From: Flavobacterium sp. FEMGT703F
GTDB taxonomy: Bacteria > Bacteroidota > Bacteroidia > Flavobacteriales > Flavobacteriaceae
Length of the DNA stretch: 64,000 nucleotides
Direction of reading: 5' to 3'
Assembly (NCBI GenBank): GCA_002786385.1
Contig: PGCN01000024.1
Span: 1-64,000, forward strand
Part shown: piece after piece, positions 8,832-16,053 of the stretch
Position numbering within the stretch: the first letter of the stretch is position 1
How the letters are laid out: each line of letters opens with the position of its first letter
Translations under genes and position numbers: made by a program
The notes under the pieces: model-generated
Told to the model about the DNA's origin: nothing
The model's database searches: none
The model's input: the letters and a program-made list of their open reading frames with translations, nothing else

Positions 8832-8905
8832 AGTTGTGGGTTGTAAGTTATAAGTTGTAGGTCATACAGCTTTTAACTTACAACTCACAACCTATAACAT
8901 ACAAC
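8832..8905. repeat. GTTGT-type inverted repeat between ddl and coaD
   Basis: GTTGTGGGTTGTAAGTTA (8834-8851) and TAACTTACAACTCACAAC (8875-8892) form an 18-bp near-perfect inverted repeat (one mismatch) around a loop of about 23 bases. The same GTTGTRRGTTGT wording recurs at 60383-60421 and 61112-61167. It may act as a weak terminator or mRNA stabiliser. Confidence 0.75.
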
Positions 8906-8908
8906 CAT

Positions 8909-9376
8909 ATGAAAAGAAAAGCAATATTTCCCGGTTCCTTTGACCCGATTACTTTGGGACATTATGATATTATTAAAAGAGGTGTTTCGCTTTTCGATGA
9001 AGTGATTGTGGCTATTGGTATCAATGCCGATAAAAAGTATATGTTTTCTTTAGAAGACCGAAAACAGTTTATCGAGGAAGCTTTTAAAGATGAACCGCGG
9101 GTTTCAGTGGTTACCTACGAAGGATTGACGATCGATTTGTGTCGGAAACTGGATGCCGATTTTATCCTGCGCGGCTTGCGCAATCCGGCCGATTTTGAAT
9201 TTGAAAAAGCCATTGCACACACCAATCGTAGATTATCCCAAATTGAAACTGTGTTTTTACTTACGGCCTCCAAAACTTCCTATATCTCTTCCAGCATTGT
9301 TAGAGATGTTATCCGAAACGGCGGCGATTATACCGTTTTGGTTCCGGATAGCGTAGTAGTTAAAAAAGAAAAGTAA
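8909..9376 (+). CDS. coaD: Phosphopantetheine adenylyltransferase
   Basis: Fourth step of coenzyme A synthesis: 4'-phosphopantetheine plus ATP gives dephospho-CoA. 155 residues. The nucleotidyltransferase motif PGSFDPITLGH (8-18, with His18) and the C-terminal SKTSYISSSIVRDV block are intact, as is RGLRNPADFEFE. Its TAA stop overlaps the ATG of the following peptidase gene by one base (TAATG), so the two are translationally linked. Confidence 0.97.
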   Translation: MKRKAIFPGSFDPITLGHYDIIKRGVSLFDEVIVAIGINADKKYMFSLEDRKQFIEEAFKDEPRVSVVTYEGLTIDLCRKLDADFILRGLRNPADFEFEKAIAHTNRRLSQIETVFLLTASKTSYISSSIVRDVIRNGGDYTVLVPDSVVVKKEK

Positions 9377-11100
9377 TGAAAGTCCTTTCGCTTTTATTGC
9401 TGTTTGCACTGACTTCCTGGGCGCAAAAAAACGACTCTTATGCCACTTTTTTTGAAAAAGGCAACGGCAACCAATCGGCTGATTATACAGAAGTATTGCG
9501 ATTTTACCACCAACTCGATGCCGATTTTGAAACCATCAAACTTCAAACATTTGGTTTAACCGATAGCGGTGAACCTTTGCGAGTAGTGATTTTTGATGCC
9601 GATAAAAAGTTTGACTACAAAACCAAAACCGAAAAGCTCTTCCTGCTCATCAACAACGGTATTCACGCCGGCGAACCCGATGGCATTGACGCTTCGATGC
9701 AATTGTTTCGCGATTTGGCTTTGCGAAGAATAGCCGTACCTAAAAATGTAGTGGTGATTGCCATTCCGGTGTATAATATTGGTGGTTTACTCAACCGAAA
9801 TACAACTTCCAGAGCCAACCAAAATGGCCCGGAAGAGTACGGCTTCAGAGGTAATGCGCGGAATTTCGATTTGAATCGCGACTTCATCAAAACCGATACT
9901 CGGAATACTCAAGCGTTTACCCAAATTTTCCATTACTTTTTACCTGACATTTTTATTGACAATCACGTGAGCAATGGTGCCGATTATCAGTACAAACTCA
10001 CCTATATCATGACCGAACCCAATCGTTTGGGCAATGCCTTAGGTGAATTTATCAAAACCGAAATGACGCCTGCCATCGTTACAGATTTACAATCGAAAAA
10101 AGTCGAAAGCACTCCGTATGTCAACGTTTGGCATGGTACTCCTGCTGATGGTTTTGCCCAATTTAGCGATACGCCTCGGTATGCTACAGGCTATACTTCT
10201 TTATTCAATTCGCTCGGCTACGTGGTGGAAACACACATGCTGAAACCGTATGCTGAACGCGTGAAAGTAACCTATGATTTTATGGTGTCTACGCTGCAAT
10301 ATGCTGATAAAAACGTGACACTCATCAAAAACAAAAGAGCGGAAAACGGTAAGCAATATCAAGTGGGCAACTCCTATCCTATCCAATGGACTATCGACAG
10401 CAGCAAAGTGGAAAAAATAAAATTCCTTGGCTATGAAGGCGATTATAAGAAAAGTGATGTTACCAACGGAAAACGATTGTACTACGACCGCAATAAACCT
10501 TACACCAAAGAGATTCCCTTTTACGGCACTTATAAAGCGTTGAAAAATATCAAAATCCCGAAAGCTTACGTGATTCCCCAAGGACAATGGAAAGTGATTG
10601 AATTGCTAACCAACAATCAATTGGCTTACACGCGCCTCGAAAAAGACAGCCTAATGGAAGTGGAAAGTTATCGCATAGTCGATTACAAAACCGCTAAAAA
10701 TGCTTATGAAGGTCATTATCCACATTCGAACACTCAAGTTGTTGTTAGCAAAACCAAAATAAATTTCAGAAAAGGCGATTATGTTTTTGCAACACAACAA
10801 GCCGGTGTGAAATATTTATTGGAAACTTTAGAGCCCGAAGCGGTGGACAGTTTTTTCAATTGGAATTTTTTCGACACCCTACTCCAACAAAAAGAAGGCT
10901 ATTCCGATTATGTGTTTGAGGATACAGCCGCCGAATACTTAAAACTACATCCTGAAGTTAAAGCCAAATTGGAAGAAAAGCGCAACCAAGACAAAGCCTT
11001 TGCCGATAATCCCGAAGCGCAATTAGACTGGATTTACAAAAATTCGCCTTGGTATGAAACGGCGCATTTGCAGTATCCGGTGTATAGGGTTATGGAATAA
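9376..11100 (+). CDS. Secreted M14-family zinc carboxypeptidase
   Basis: Extracytoplasmic metallopeptidase. A signal peptide covers residues 1-16 (MKVLSLLLLFALTSWA). Zinc ligands His97 and Glu100 occur in NNGIHAGEPDG and His197 in IDNHVSNGADY; the catalytic Glu is most likely Glu285 (GYVVETHML). A conserved NARNFDLNRDF block lies at 160-170. The roughly 230-residue C-terminal part has no obvious catalytic motif and is probably a beta-rich accessory domain. At 574 residues it resembles the long Bacteroidetes M14 proteins. No T9SS sorting tail is visible, so it is probably periplasmic or outer-membrane associated. Confidence 0.9.
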   Translation: MKVLSLLLLFALTSWAQKNDSYATFFEKGNGNQSADYTEVLRFYHQLDADFETIKLQTFGLTDSGEPLRVVIFDADKKFDYKTKTEKLFLLINNGIHAGEPDGIDASMQLFRDLALRRIAVPKNVVVIAIPVYNIGGLLNRNTTSRANQNGPEEYGFRGNARNFDLNRDFIKTDTRNTQAFTQIFHYFLPDIFIDNHVSNGADYQYKLTYIMTEPNRLGNALGEFIKTEMTPAIVTDLQSKKVESTPYVNVWHGTPADGFAQFSDTPRYATGYTSLFNSLGYVVETHMLKPYAERVKVTYDFMVSTLQYADKNVTLIKNKRAENGKQYQVGNSYPIQWTIDSSKVEKIKFLGYEGDYKKSDVTNGKRLYYDRNKPYTKEIPFYGTYKALKNIKIPKAYVIPQGQWKVIELLTNNQLAYTRLEKDSLMEVESYRIVDYKTAKNAYEGHYPHSNTQVVVSKTKINFRKGDYVFATQQAGVKYLLETLEPEAVDSFFNWNFFDTLLQQKEGYSDYVFEDTAAEYLKLHPEVKAKLEEKRNQDKAFADNPEAQLDWIYKNSPWYETAHLQYPVYRVME

Positions 11101-11147
11101 ATTGGAGAGTAGTTAGTGATTGGGCGGAACGGCTGTTGAGTTAATGG

Positions 11148-11483
11148 CTAATCCGGCAATAGGTTTTCAACTTCACTTTTTAAGATAGGTAGATTGTTGA
11201 CTACGATTCCCCAAATTACATCGTCTGAAATTTCATCATACCCATGAATTATTTTATTTCGCGCATCCACTATTTTTCTGGAGTTTGAAATTTCTATTTG
11301 TGGATTAACTTTCAAAATTCTACTCATGGATTCTCCTATAATTTCAATATTTCTCTCCACTGCACGTTTGGTTTTTAAATCTTCCTGATAATGTTGAAAA
11401 ACTTTACCTAATGGAAAATAACTTTCAATCTCTTCAATTGAAGTTTTTATATCATAAAGCCATGCGTAAATATAATCATCCAT
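11148..11483 (-). CDS. hepT: HepT-like HEPN ribonuclease toxin
   Basis: A 111-residue all-helical HEPN protein of the HepT/DUF86 family. The catalytic RX4HXY motif is present as RNKIIHGY near residues 78-85. Such proteins act as RNases or tRNA-targeting toxins held in check by a partner MntA nucleotidyltransferase that adds AMP to the motif's Tyr. Its start overlaps the upstream mntA-like gene by 8 bases, the usual pairing. It is the distal gene of the pair, so the antitoxin is made first. Target in this host is unknown. Confidence 0.9.
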   Translation of the reverse strand: MDDYIYAWLYDIKTSIEEIESYFPLGKVFQHYQEDLKTKRAVERNIEIIGESMSRILKVNPQIEISNSRKIVDARNKIIHGYDEISDDVIWGIVVNNLPILKSEVENLLPD

Positions 11484-11775
11484 AAATCAATTGCTTATTT
11501 TTATCAATGGCTTTTTTGAAATAAGGATTCTTTATCGCTTTTTCTTCTAATAAATCCACGGGTCTTTTTAGTGTGTCTTCAAGAGAAAATTTCAGATCAA
11601 AATAATTGTCGGCGTAATCAAGCAATTGAACATCACTAAAATCAACGATTAAATCTATATCACTTTGCTCATTAAATCGATCAGTTAATACAGAACCAAA
11701 TGCATACAAACGTTTTACTTTGTGCGATTTACAAAGCGCATTTATAAGTTCAATATTTTGATTGATAATATTCAT
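11476..11775 (-). CDS. mntA: MntA-like nucleotidyltransferase antitoxin
   Basis: A 99-residue minimal nucleotidyltransferase. The signature GSX10DXD is seen as FGSVLTDRFNEQSDIDLIVD at about residues 26-45, with both metal-binding Asp residues. Known members AMPylate the cognate HepT toxin. The gene has an excellent promoter whose -7 box ends only 5 bases before the ATG, so the mRNA is probably leaderless or nearly so. It overlaps hepT by 8 bases. Confidence 0.9.
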   Translation of the reverse strand: MNIINQNIELINALCKSHKVKRLYAFGSVLTDRFNEQSDIDLIVDFSDVQLLDYADNYFDLKFSLEDTLKRPVDLLEEKAIKNPYFKKAIDKNKQLIYG

Positions 11776-11780
11776 AGGTT

Positions 11781-11810
11781 CAAATATACAAAATCGTTTT
11801 GTTCTTTCAA
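11781..11810 (-). promoter_or_regulatory. Promoter of mntA-hepT
   Basis: On the minus strand TTG (11810-11808), 19 bases, then TATATTTG (11788-11781): a near-ideal Bacteroidetes promoter. Transcription would begin within a base or two of the ATG at 11775. Confidence 0.8.
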
Positions 11811-11965
11811 CTTGATTTCAAAGCAACTGACACTATGTTTCGCAGCCATCAGTTTGTAGTGAAACCAATGAATAGCATATTGTATGTTAAGATTGAGTTT
11901 TTGTTAAAAAAGAAGTGCAACTTATGAAAATCCGGCTTTAGCGGATAACCAATGTTTTAGGGAGT

Positions 11966-12937
11966 TTAAATTTCTAGATATAAAGCAATTGGGTCAATTA
12001 CGTATTCATAATCTAACTTTCCAGTAAAAGTTCTTTCTACATTAGTCAGAGCTACAACTATGCTCATCAATGCTTCTTTCATATTAGGATCATCACCTTT
12101 GTCTTTTCTCAATTCTTTAAAAATTATTTCCTTACTTTCAGCCGTTAACTTTTGTGTCAATATTCCAAATAATTTAAACTCTTTTTCAGTTTCTCGAGAA
12201 TATTTTTTAATTATTGAATATTCATTTTCTTTTAGATTATCTCTATTTAGTTGAGCACTAAATAATCTAAAGCTATCTTCTCGAGTGTTAATAGGTATTT
12301 GCACTTCAAATTGTTGATTATATCCATAGTTAATAATATATGCCATATGTTTTAAAAAGTCATCATCCATATTTAACCCATTCTCACGAAGGATTTTTTT
12401 GAAGTCAGTTGCTGATTTTACAATTGCATGTGCTTTTGCTTTTTGATTTCTATCCTGAATTGCGTTAACTGTTTTTTTTAATTCAGCTTGTTGCTCATCA
12501 TATTTGGCCTTGTGTGTAACATAGCCTATTGCTTCTCCAATTTTATTAAAATTTGAAATTGTATCTTCAATTATTTTCAGATCATTAAAAATCGCATTTC
12601 CTGAAATTTTCACAAAACTAAAATCTGAAATTTGGGAAAGATTGTCCAAGATATTTACTGCATTTATCTCCAAAACTCGATTTTGCTCAAATAATGAATC
12701 TTCAAAAAGGTTGTACGAGAAATCATGAAGAAACTTGGTCTCGGTTTGATTCGTATTAGTTTCTATGATATCTGCCAAAATTTTACCACTAGTAAAAGGA
12801 CCTTTTTGGCTTTCTTTTTCTTTTTTTACTGTTTCTTCAGATTTAACAATTTGTTCAGTCAAACCTTCAAAAAGCTGTGAAGAAATAGAGTACATTTTAT
12901 AATTATCTAGATAGAGGAATGATCTAAGTTTTTTCAT
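11966..12937 (-). CDS. DUF6414-like protein of an accessory cassette
   Basis: A protein of 323 residues from the ATG at 12937 (an in-frame ATG at 12961 would add eight). I prefer 12937 because the protein then begins KKLRSFLYLDNYKMYSISSQ, which resembles the opening of the DUF6414 family, usually written as MxxRxFLYLDxxxxxSxxSQL. The rest is mixed alpha/beta with Lys-rich charged segments (about 40-60) and no recognised catalytic motif. No membrane segment or signal peptide is seen. It is the last gene of a three-gene cassette: its start overlaps the end of a 46-residue TM protein. DUF6414 proteins are reported from accessory regions, but the function is unknown. Family membership is a by-eye judgement. 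Confidence 0.6.
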   Translation of the reverse strand: MKKLRSFLYLDNYKMYSISSQLFEGLTEQIVKSEETVKKEKESQKGPFTSGKILADIIETNTNQTETKFLHDFSYNLFEDSLFEQNRVLEINAVNILDNLSQISDFSFVKISGNAIFNDLKIIEDTISNFNKIGEAIGYVTHKAKYDEQQAELKKTVNAIQDRNQKAKAHAIVKSATDFKKILRENGLNMDDDFLKHMAYIINYGYNQQFEVQIPINTREDSFRLFSAQLNRDNLKENEYSIIKKYSRETEKEFKLFGILTQKLTAESKEIIFKELRKDKGDDPNMKEALMSIVVALTNVERTFTGKLDYEYVIDPIALYLEI

Positions 12938-13064
12938 TTCGTTTACGTTTGATATATTCATTATAGTATTTTTTGCGTGTTTCTAAAATTGTTTTAATTG
13001 AAACAATTAATCCAATAACTACTCCAAATAAAGTCAGCACAATGATAATTTCAGTAGTTGTCAT
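12924..13064 (-). CDS. 46-residue single-TM protein linking the cassette
   Basis: A small reading frame from the ATG at 13064 to TAG at 12924. It opens MTTTEIIIVLTLFGVVIGLI, one membrane helix (about 5-21), followed by a basic tail ending in KRKRNEKT. Its ATG overlaps the TGA of the upstream gene (ATGA), and its end overlaps the preferred start of the DUF6414-like gene by 14 bases. These tight couplings on both sides are the main argument that it is a real gene. Function unknown; it could anchor or regulate the neighbouring proteins. Confidence 0.65.
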   Translation of the reverse strand: MTTTEIIIVLTLFGVVIGLIVSIKTILETRKKYYNEYIKRKRNEKT

Positions 13065-13456
13065 CTTATTGAATTTAAGCGGTTGTAGATTGAATAACTA
13101 AAGAAAAATGACACAAATGATAACAAAATTGCGCAAATTTTTACTGTCCACTTATTTATATCGGTGTTATGTTTAAAATCTGAATAGGTCACAATAGCTA
13201 GAATTGATGAAAATAAAACAATGTATACTACTGACAAGCCAATATTTTTTGTTTTCCAAATTCTATCTTCAAACTCTTTGTCTTCTAATTCATTTATATT
13301 CGACAAATTTAGAACAAGACCTAATCCAATAAAATCGGTTTCATTTATCCAATATTCTAAAGTTGCAGTTTTGTCAAATATTGATATGAATGTTCTTATA
13401 AAGAAGGGCATTAATCCAATAATAACAGTATATATTAACCATTTTGTTTTTATCAT
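13061..13456 (-). CDS. Three-TM membrane protein of the accessory cassette
   Basis: From the ATG at 13456 this is a 131-residue protein with membrane segments near 6-24 (WLIYTVIIGLMPFFIRTF), 73-91 (GLSVVYIVLFSSILAIVTY) and 103-121. A soluble acidic loop with NINELEDKEFED lies between the first two. An in-frame ATG at 13519 would lengthen it by 21 basic residues, but that start would sit on the likely -7 box, so 13456 is preferred. No family recognised. It ends in an ATGA overlap with the 46-residue gene. Base composition is more AT-rich than the neighbouring housekeeping genes, suggesting acquisition. Confidence 0.7.
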   Translation of the reverse strand: MIKTKWLIYTVIIGLMPFFIRTFISIFDKTATLEYWINETDFIGLGLVLNLSNINELEDKEFEDRIWKTKNIGLSVVYIVLFSSILAIVTYSDFKHNTDINKWTVKICAILLSFVSFFFSYSIYNRLNSIR

Positions 13457-13503
13457 ATCTTGATGTTTAAATTGCAATAACTTTCTAATAAGTTTGATAA
13501 ACC

Positions 13504-13532
13504 TAAATCTACTTACCATTCCTATATCCCAA
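13504..13532 (-). promoter_or_regulatory. Possible promoter of the three-gene cassette
   Basis: On the minus strand TTG (13532-13530), 18 bases, then TAGATTTA (13511-13504), one base off the -7 consensus. It lies about 48 bases before the preferred start at 13456. Confidence 0.45.
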
Positions 13533-13588
13533 ACTTAACACTTTTCTCACAATAAAACAATGGGCTTTGTAGGATTTTTAGAATTCTG

Positions 13589-13667
13589 TTGGTGTCAAAA
13601 ATTATCCAAAAATAAAAATGACACCAAAAGTGTGGCAAAATTTTTGGTTAGTAAAAATTGACACAAA
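13589..13667. promoter_or_regulatory. Repeated TGACAC operator-like sites upstream of the XRE gene
   Basis: TTGGTGTCA (13589-13597) and TGACACCAA (13619-13627) are a perfect 9-bp inverted repeat 21 bases apart, and a third related site TTGACACAAA lies at 13658-13667, ten bases before the XRE-type gene. This looks like a binding array for that gene's own product, possibly also controlling the divergent cassette. Confidence 0.5.
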
Positions 13668-13676
13668 TGAATCGTT

Positions 13677-14222
13677 ATGAAAAAAGAAGTCACAACCTGT
13701 GAATTATTAGGCTTAAGTCAATTGGAAATATCTTTATTGCTGAAAATCAACCGCAGCCAATGGTCGATGTACGAATCGGGAAAAAGGAATTTGCCTTTGC
13801 AAGCCATGCAGCAATTAAATGCTATGCTACAGTATGTTGTTAACGAAAACAACAAACAATCGAAAAAGCCATTGCTTTCAACCCAACAACAAGATAAAAA
13901 GAAAGCCATACTAAAGGCTTTGATTCAGGAAAACGAATACCAACAACAACTTACAGCAAGGAAAATTGAGAAAATTAAAAAAAGTCGAGCCTTTGTGGCT
14001 GCCAGATTTCAATTGCTGGATTTTTTAAACAATCAGACCCATTTAAAAGAAGAAAATCCGGACTTACTGAAAAGCATGGAAGCCAAAGCCCGCAATAAAG
14101 CCGGGAAATACGACGAATCTCTTTTGATGACTTACGAAATAAAACAAACTTTACTACAAGAGGAAGAAAAACGGCTAAAGTCTTACCTGGATGAACGCTA
14201 CCTCAATAACTCCTCTTCTTGA
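13677..14222 (+). CDS. XRE-like helix-turn-helix protein
   Basis: A 181-residue cytoplasmic protein. Residues 10-48 match a Cro/C1-type HTH: GLSQLEISLLLKINRSQWS followed by MYESGKRNLP, the usual end of the recognition helix region. The rest is long charged helix, likely coiled coil (KKKAILKALIQENEYQQQ and onward). No known effector domain. Repeated TGACAC sites lie just upstream, suggesting autoregulation. Its 3' end overlaps the convergent Nudix gene by 25 bases. It could control the divergent cassette; this is inferred from position only. Confidence 0.75.
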   Translation: MKKEVTTCELLGLSQLEISLLLKINRSQWSMYESGKRNLPLQAMQQLNAMLQYVVNENNKQSKKPLLSTQQQDKKKAILKALIQENEYQQQLTARKIEKIKKSRAFVAARFQLLDFLNNQTHLKEENPDLLKSMEAKARNKAGKYDESLLMTYEIKQTLLQEEEKRLKSYLDERYLNNSSS

Positions 14223-14800
14223 AATAACAATTTGATATTCTCGTAAGAGTTTTTTAAGGCTTCTTTTATTTCCTCAGGATTAAGCCAAGCGACTTTTTCT
14301 ATGCCTTCATTGGCTTGTGGTTTGGGCGTTCCGGTAAAGTCGGTGCGCATTTCGTACCAATGGGTTACTTTGAGTTTGTATTTCCCGCCGCGTTTAAAAA
14401 CGTGATAGGTTTTTTGGAGTTTGTGGGTAATTTTTAAATTGGTTACGCCGGTTTCTTCTTCAACCTCACGGATGGCAGTGTCTTCTATTTCCTCTCCCTT
14501 TTCGATGCCTCCTTTGGGTAAATCCCATTTTCCGTTTCTGAAAATGAACAAAACATCTCCGGCTTTGTTGTAAACCAACCCGCCGCCGGCTTTGCAAACG
14601 GGAATTTTTTCTTTGACTTTTTTCAGTATGGCTTTTTCATCCGGATAGTACAAATAGGCTTTTTGGATTTTGTTTTGAAACATTTTGATGATGACTTGCT
14701 CAATATCAACACTTTCCAACAAAAACAACTGAAAATCGGTTTCCTTAGCAACCTCGTTGGTCAAAAAAAGTGGTTTATCGTTGACAAAAACTTTATACAT
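14198..14800 (-). CDS. Nudix hydrolase
   Basis: A 200-residue protein from the ATG at 14800. The Nudix box GX5EX7REUXEEXGU is complete as GGIEKGEEIEDTAIREVEEE followed by TGV, in the second half of the protein. The N-terminal part (MYKVFVNDKPLFLTNE) is a small separate domain found in Bacteroidetes members. Substrate unknown; nucleoside diphosphate derivatives are likely. A longer start at 14827 exists but would overlap the divergent pyrE start. The neighbouring pyrE begins only 7 bases away on the other strand. Confidence 0.88.
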   Translation of the reverse strand: MYKVFVNDKPLFLTNEVAKETDFQLFLLESVDIEQVIIKMFQNKIQKAYLYYPDEKAILKKVKEKIPVCKAGGGLVYNKAGDVLFIFRNGKWDLPKGGIEKGEEIEDTAIREVEEETGVTNLKITHKLQKTYHVFKRGGKYKLKVTHWYEMRTDFTGTPKPQANEGIEKVAWLNPEEIKEALKNSYENIKLLFQEEELLR

Positions 14801-14803
14801 TTG
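14796..14803 (+). promoter_or_regulatory. -7 box of pyrE inside the Nudix start region
   Basis: TACATTTG matches TAnnTTTG and ends 4 bases before the pyrE ATG at 14808, which would place transcription start at or next to the ATG. It overlaps the Nudix start codon on the other strand. Confidence 0.6.
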
Positions 14804-14807
14804 TACT

Positions 14808-15449
14808 ATGATTTTTAATAAAGACACAGCCGAAAAAACAGCCGAATTGCTTTTACAAATAAATGCAATTAAATTGAATCCTAAAAATCCTTTTACATGG
14901 GCTTCAGGTTGGCACTCTCCTATTTATTGCGATAACCGTTTAATTCTCTCCTTTCCGGCCATTAGAAATTTTGTTCGTGAAGAATTCGCCAAGCATATCG
15001 AAAAACAATTCGGAAAACCCGATGTGATTGCAGGGGTAGCTACCGGTGCCATCGGAATTGGGATGTTGGTGGCAGAATACATGGGATTGCCTTTTGTTTA
15101 TGTTCGTCCTGAACCTAAAAAACACGGACGCCAAAACCAAGTGGAAGGCTTTTTGCAAAAAGGGCAAAATGTAGTGGTGGTGGAAGATTTAATCAGTACG
15201 GGCAACAGCAGTTTATTGGCTGTTGAAGCACTTAAAGAAGCCGGCGCACACGTTAAAGGAATGGTGGCTATATTTACTTATGGTTTTGATGTGGCGGTAG
15301 ACAATTTCAAAAATGCTAATGTGGAATTGAATACTTTAGCCGATTACGAGCATTTATTACAGTTGGCTGTGGCCAAAAATTATATAACCGAAAAAGAATT
15401 AGCTACTTTACAGGAATGGCGTAAAAGCCCATCGACGTGGAATGTATAA
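14808..15449 (+). CDS. pyrE: Orotate phosphoribosyltransferase
   Basis: Joins orotate and PRPP to give OMP in pyrimidine synthesis. 213 residues from the ATG at 14808 (MIFNKDTAEK), the usual flavobacterial start; an upstream in-frame ATG at 14757 would add 17 unrelated residues inside the Nudix gene. The PRPP loop VVVVEDLISTGNSS and the YVRPEPKKHGRQNQVEG substrate loop are intact. An SRPBCC gene follows after a short gap with a 14-bp direct repeat (AACCCGAAACCTT twice, about 15468-15495). Confidence 0.96.
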   Translation: MIFNKDTAEKTAELLLQINAIKLNPKNPFTWASGWHSPIYCDNRLILSFPAIRNFVREEFAKHIEKQFGKPDVIAGVATGAIGIGMLVAEYMGLPFVYVRPEPKKHGRQNQVEGFLQKGQNVVVVEDLISTGNSSLLAVEALKEAGAHVKGMVAIFTYGFDVAVDNFKNANVELNTLADYEHLLQLAVAKNYITEKELATLQEWRKSPSTWNV

Positions 15450-15505
15450 TTGAAAGTTACAAGTTCAACCCGAAACCTTGAACCCGAAACCTTAAAACCC
15501 AAAAA

Positions 15506-15898
15506 ATGAACTTAGAAAGTCCAAAAGTTACCGTAGACCAATCAGCTGAATATTTATTCAACGCCTTGTCTGATGTAAAAAACTATGAAAAATTAATGCC
15601 GGAAAACATTGCCAAGTTTGAAGTTTTAGGCGATGATATTTTTAATTTCGGGTTGAAAGGCATGCCGGAAATCAAATTGCGTTTGAAAGAAGGCAATCCG
15701 CATACTAAAGTCAACTTGGCTGCAGCGAGCGATAAGTTACCGTTTACCCTAACGGCTAATTTGGAATCGGTTTCAGCTACTGCAACGGCGGTACAATTGC
15801 ATTTTGAAGGCGAATTCAATCCGATGATGGCCATGATGATTAAAGGTCCGATTTCGAAGTTTATTGAGACTTTGGCTCAAAACATGAATAAGTTGTAA
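15506..15898 (+). CDS. SRPBCC-fold protein
   Basis: A 130-residue cytoplasmic protein with the START/Bet v1-like fold pattern: VDQSAEYLFNALSDVKNYEKLMP at the N-terminus, alternating beta strands, and a C-terminal amphipathic helix (GPISKFIETLAQNMNKL). Members bind hydrophobic ligands; this one has no identified ligand. It follows pyrE on the same strand and ends at a strong terminator, so pyrE and this gene probably form one unit, a pairing common in Flavobacteriaceae. Confidence 0.8.
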   Translation: MNLESPKVTVDQSAEYLFNALSDVKNYEKLMPENIAKFEVLGDDIFNFGLKGMPEIKLRLKEGNPHTKVNLAAASDKLPFTLTANLESVSATATAVQLHFEGEFNPMMAMMIKGPISKFIETLAQNMNKL

Positions 15899-15920
15899 AA
15901 GATATAACTCATAAAAACAA

Positions 15921-15950
15921 AAAAGCGACTGCTATCAGTCGCTTTTTTTA
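15921..15950 (+). terminator. Terminator after the pyrE/SRPBCC unit
   Basis: AAGCGACTG and CAGTCGCTT form a perfect 9-bp stem with an A-run before and a T-run after, so it may work in both directions. Confidence 0.9.
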
Positions 15951-16002
15951 TTTCACCGTAGTCAATCGCTTATCTACCACTCTTTCCATATAATCCTGAA
16001 TA
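15951..16002 (-). pseudogene. Relic 3' tail of a sulfatase gene
   Basis: This 52-bp stretch matches the last 52 coding bases of the adjacent sulfatase (16057-16108) at 49 positions. Read on the minus strand it encodes the same C-terminus, DYMERVVDKRLTTVK, ending in TAA (15948-15950) instead of TAG. The three differences are all synonymous third-base changes. Similarity stops abruptly upstream. It looks like the stump of a second, related copy. Confidence 0.85.
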
Positions 16003-16018
16003 TTTGATATTAAGAGGA

Positions 16019-16037
16019 GAATGTCCGGTGGACATTC
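16019..16037. repeat. REP-like perfect hairpin between the two sulfatase tails
   Basis: GAATGTCC and GGACATTC form a perfect 8-bp stem with a GGT loop. It sits exactly in the 54-bp spacer between the relic and the real gene end. No T-run follows, so it is unlikely to be a terminator. Confidence 0.6.
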
Positions 16038-16053
16038 GGTATTTCTTGTTCGT

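Noticed and set aside
13457..13519. Longer start (ATG 13519) for the three-TM cassette protein
   Set aside because: It would start on top of the probable -7 box and add a basic segment before the first membrane helix; the ATG at 13456 is more likely, though not proven.
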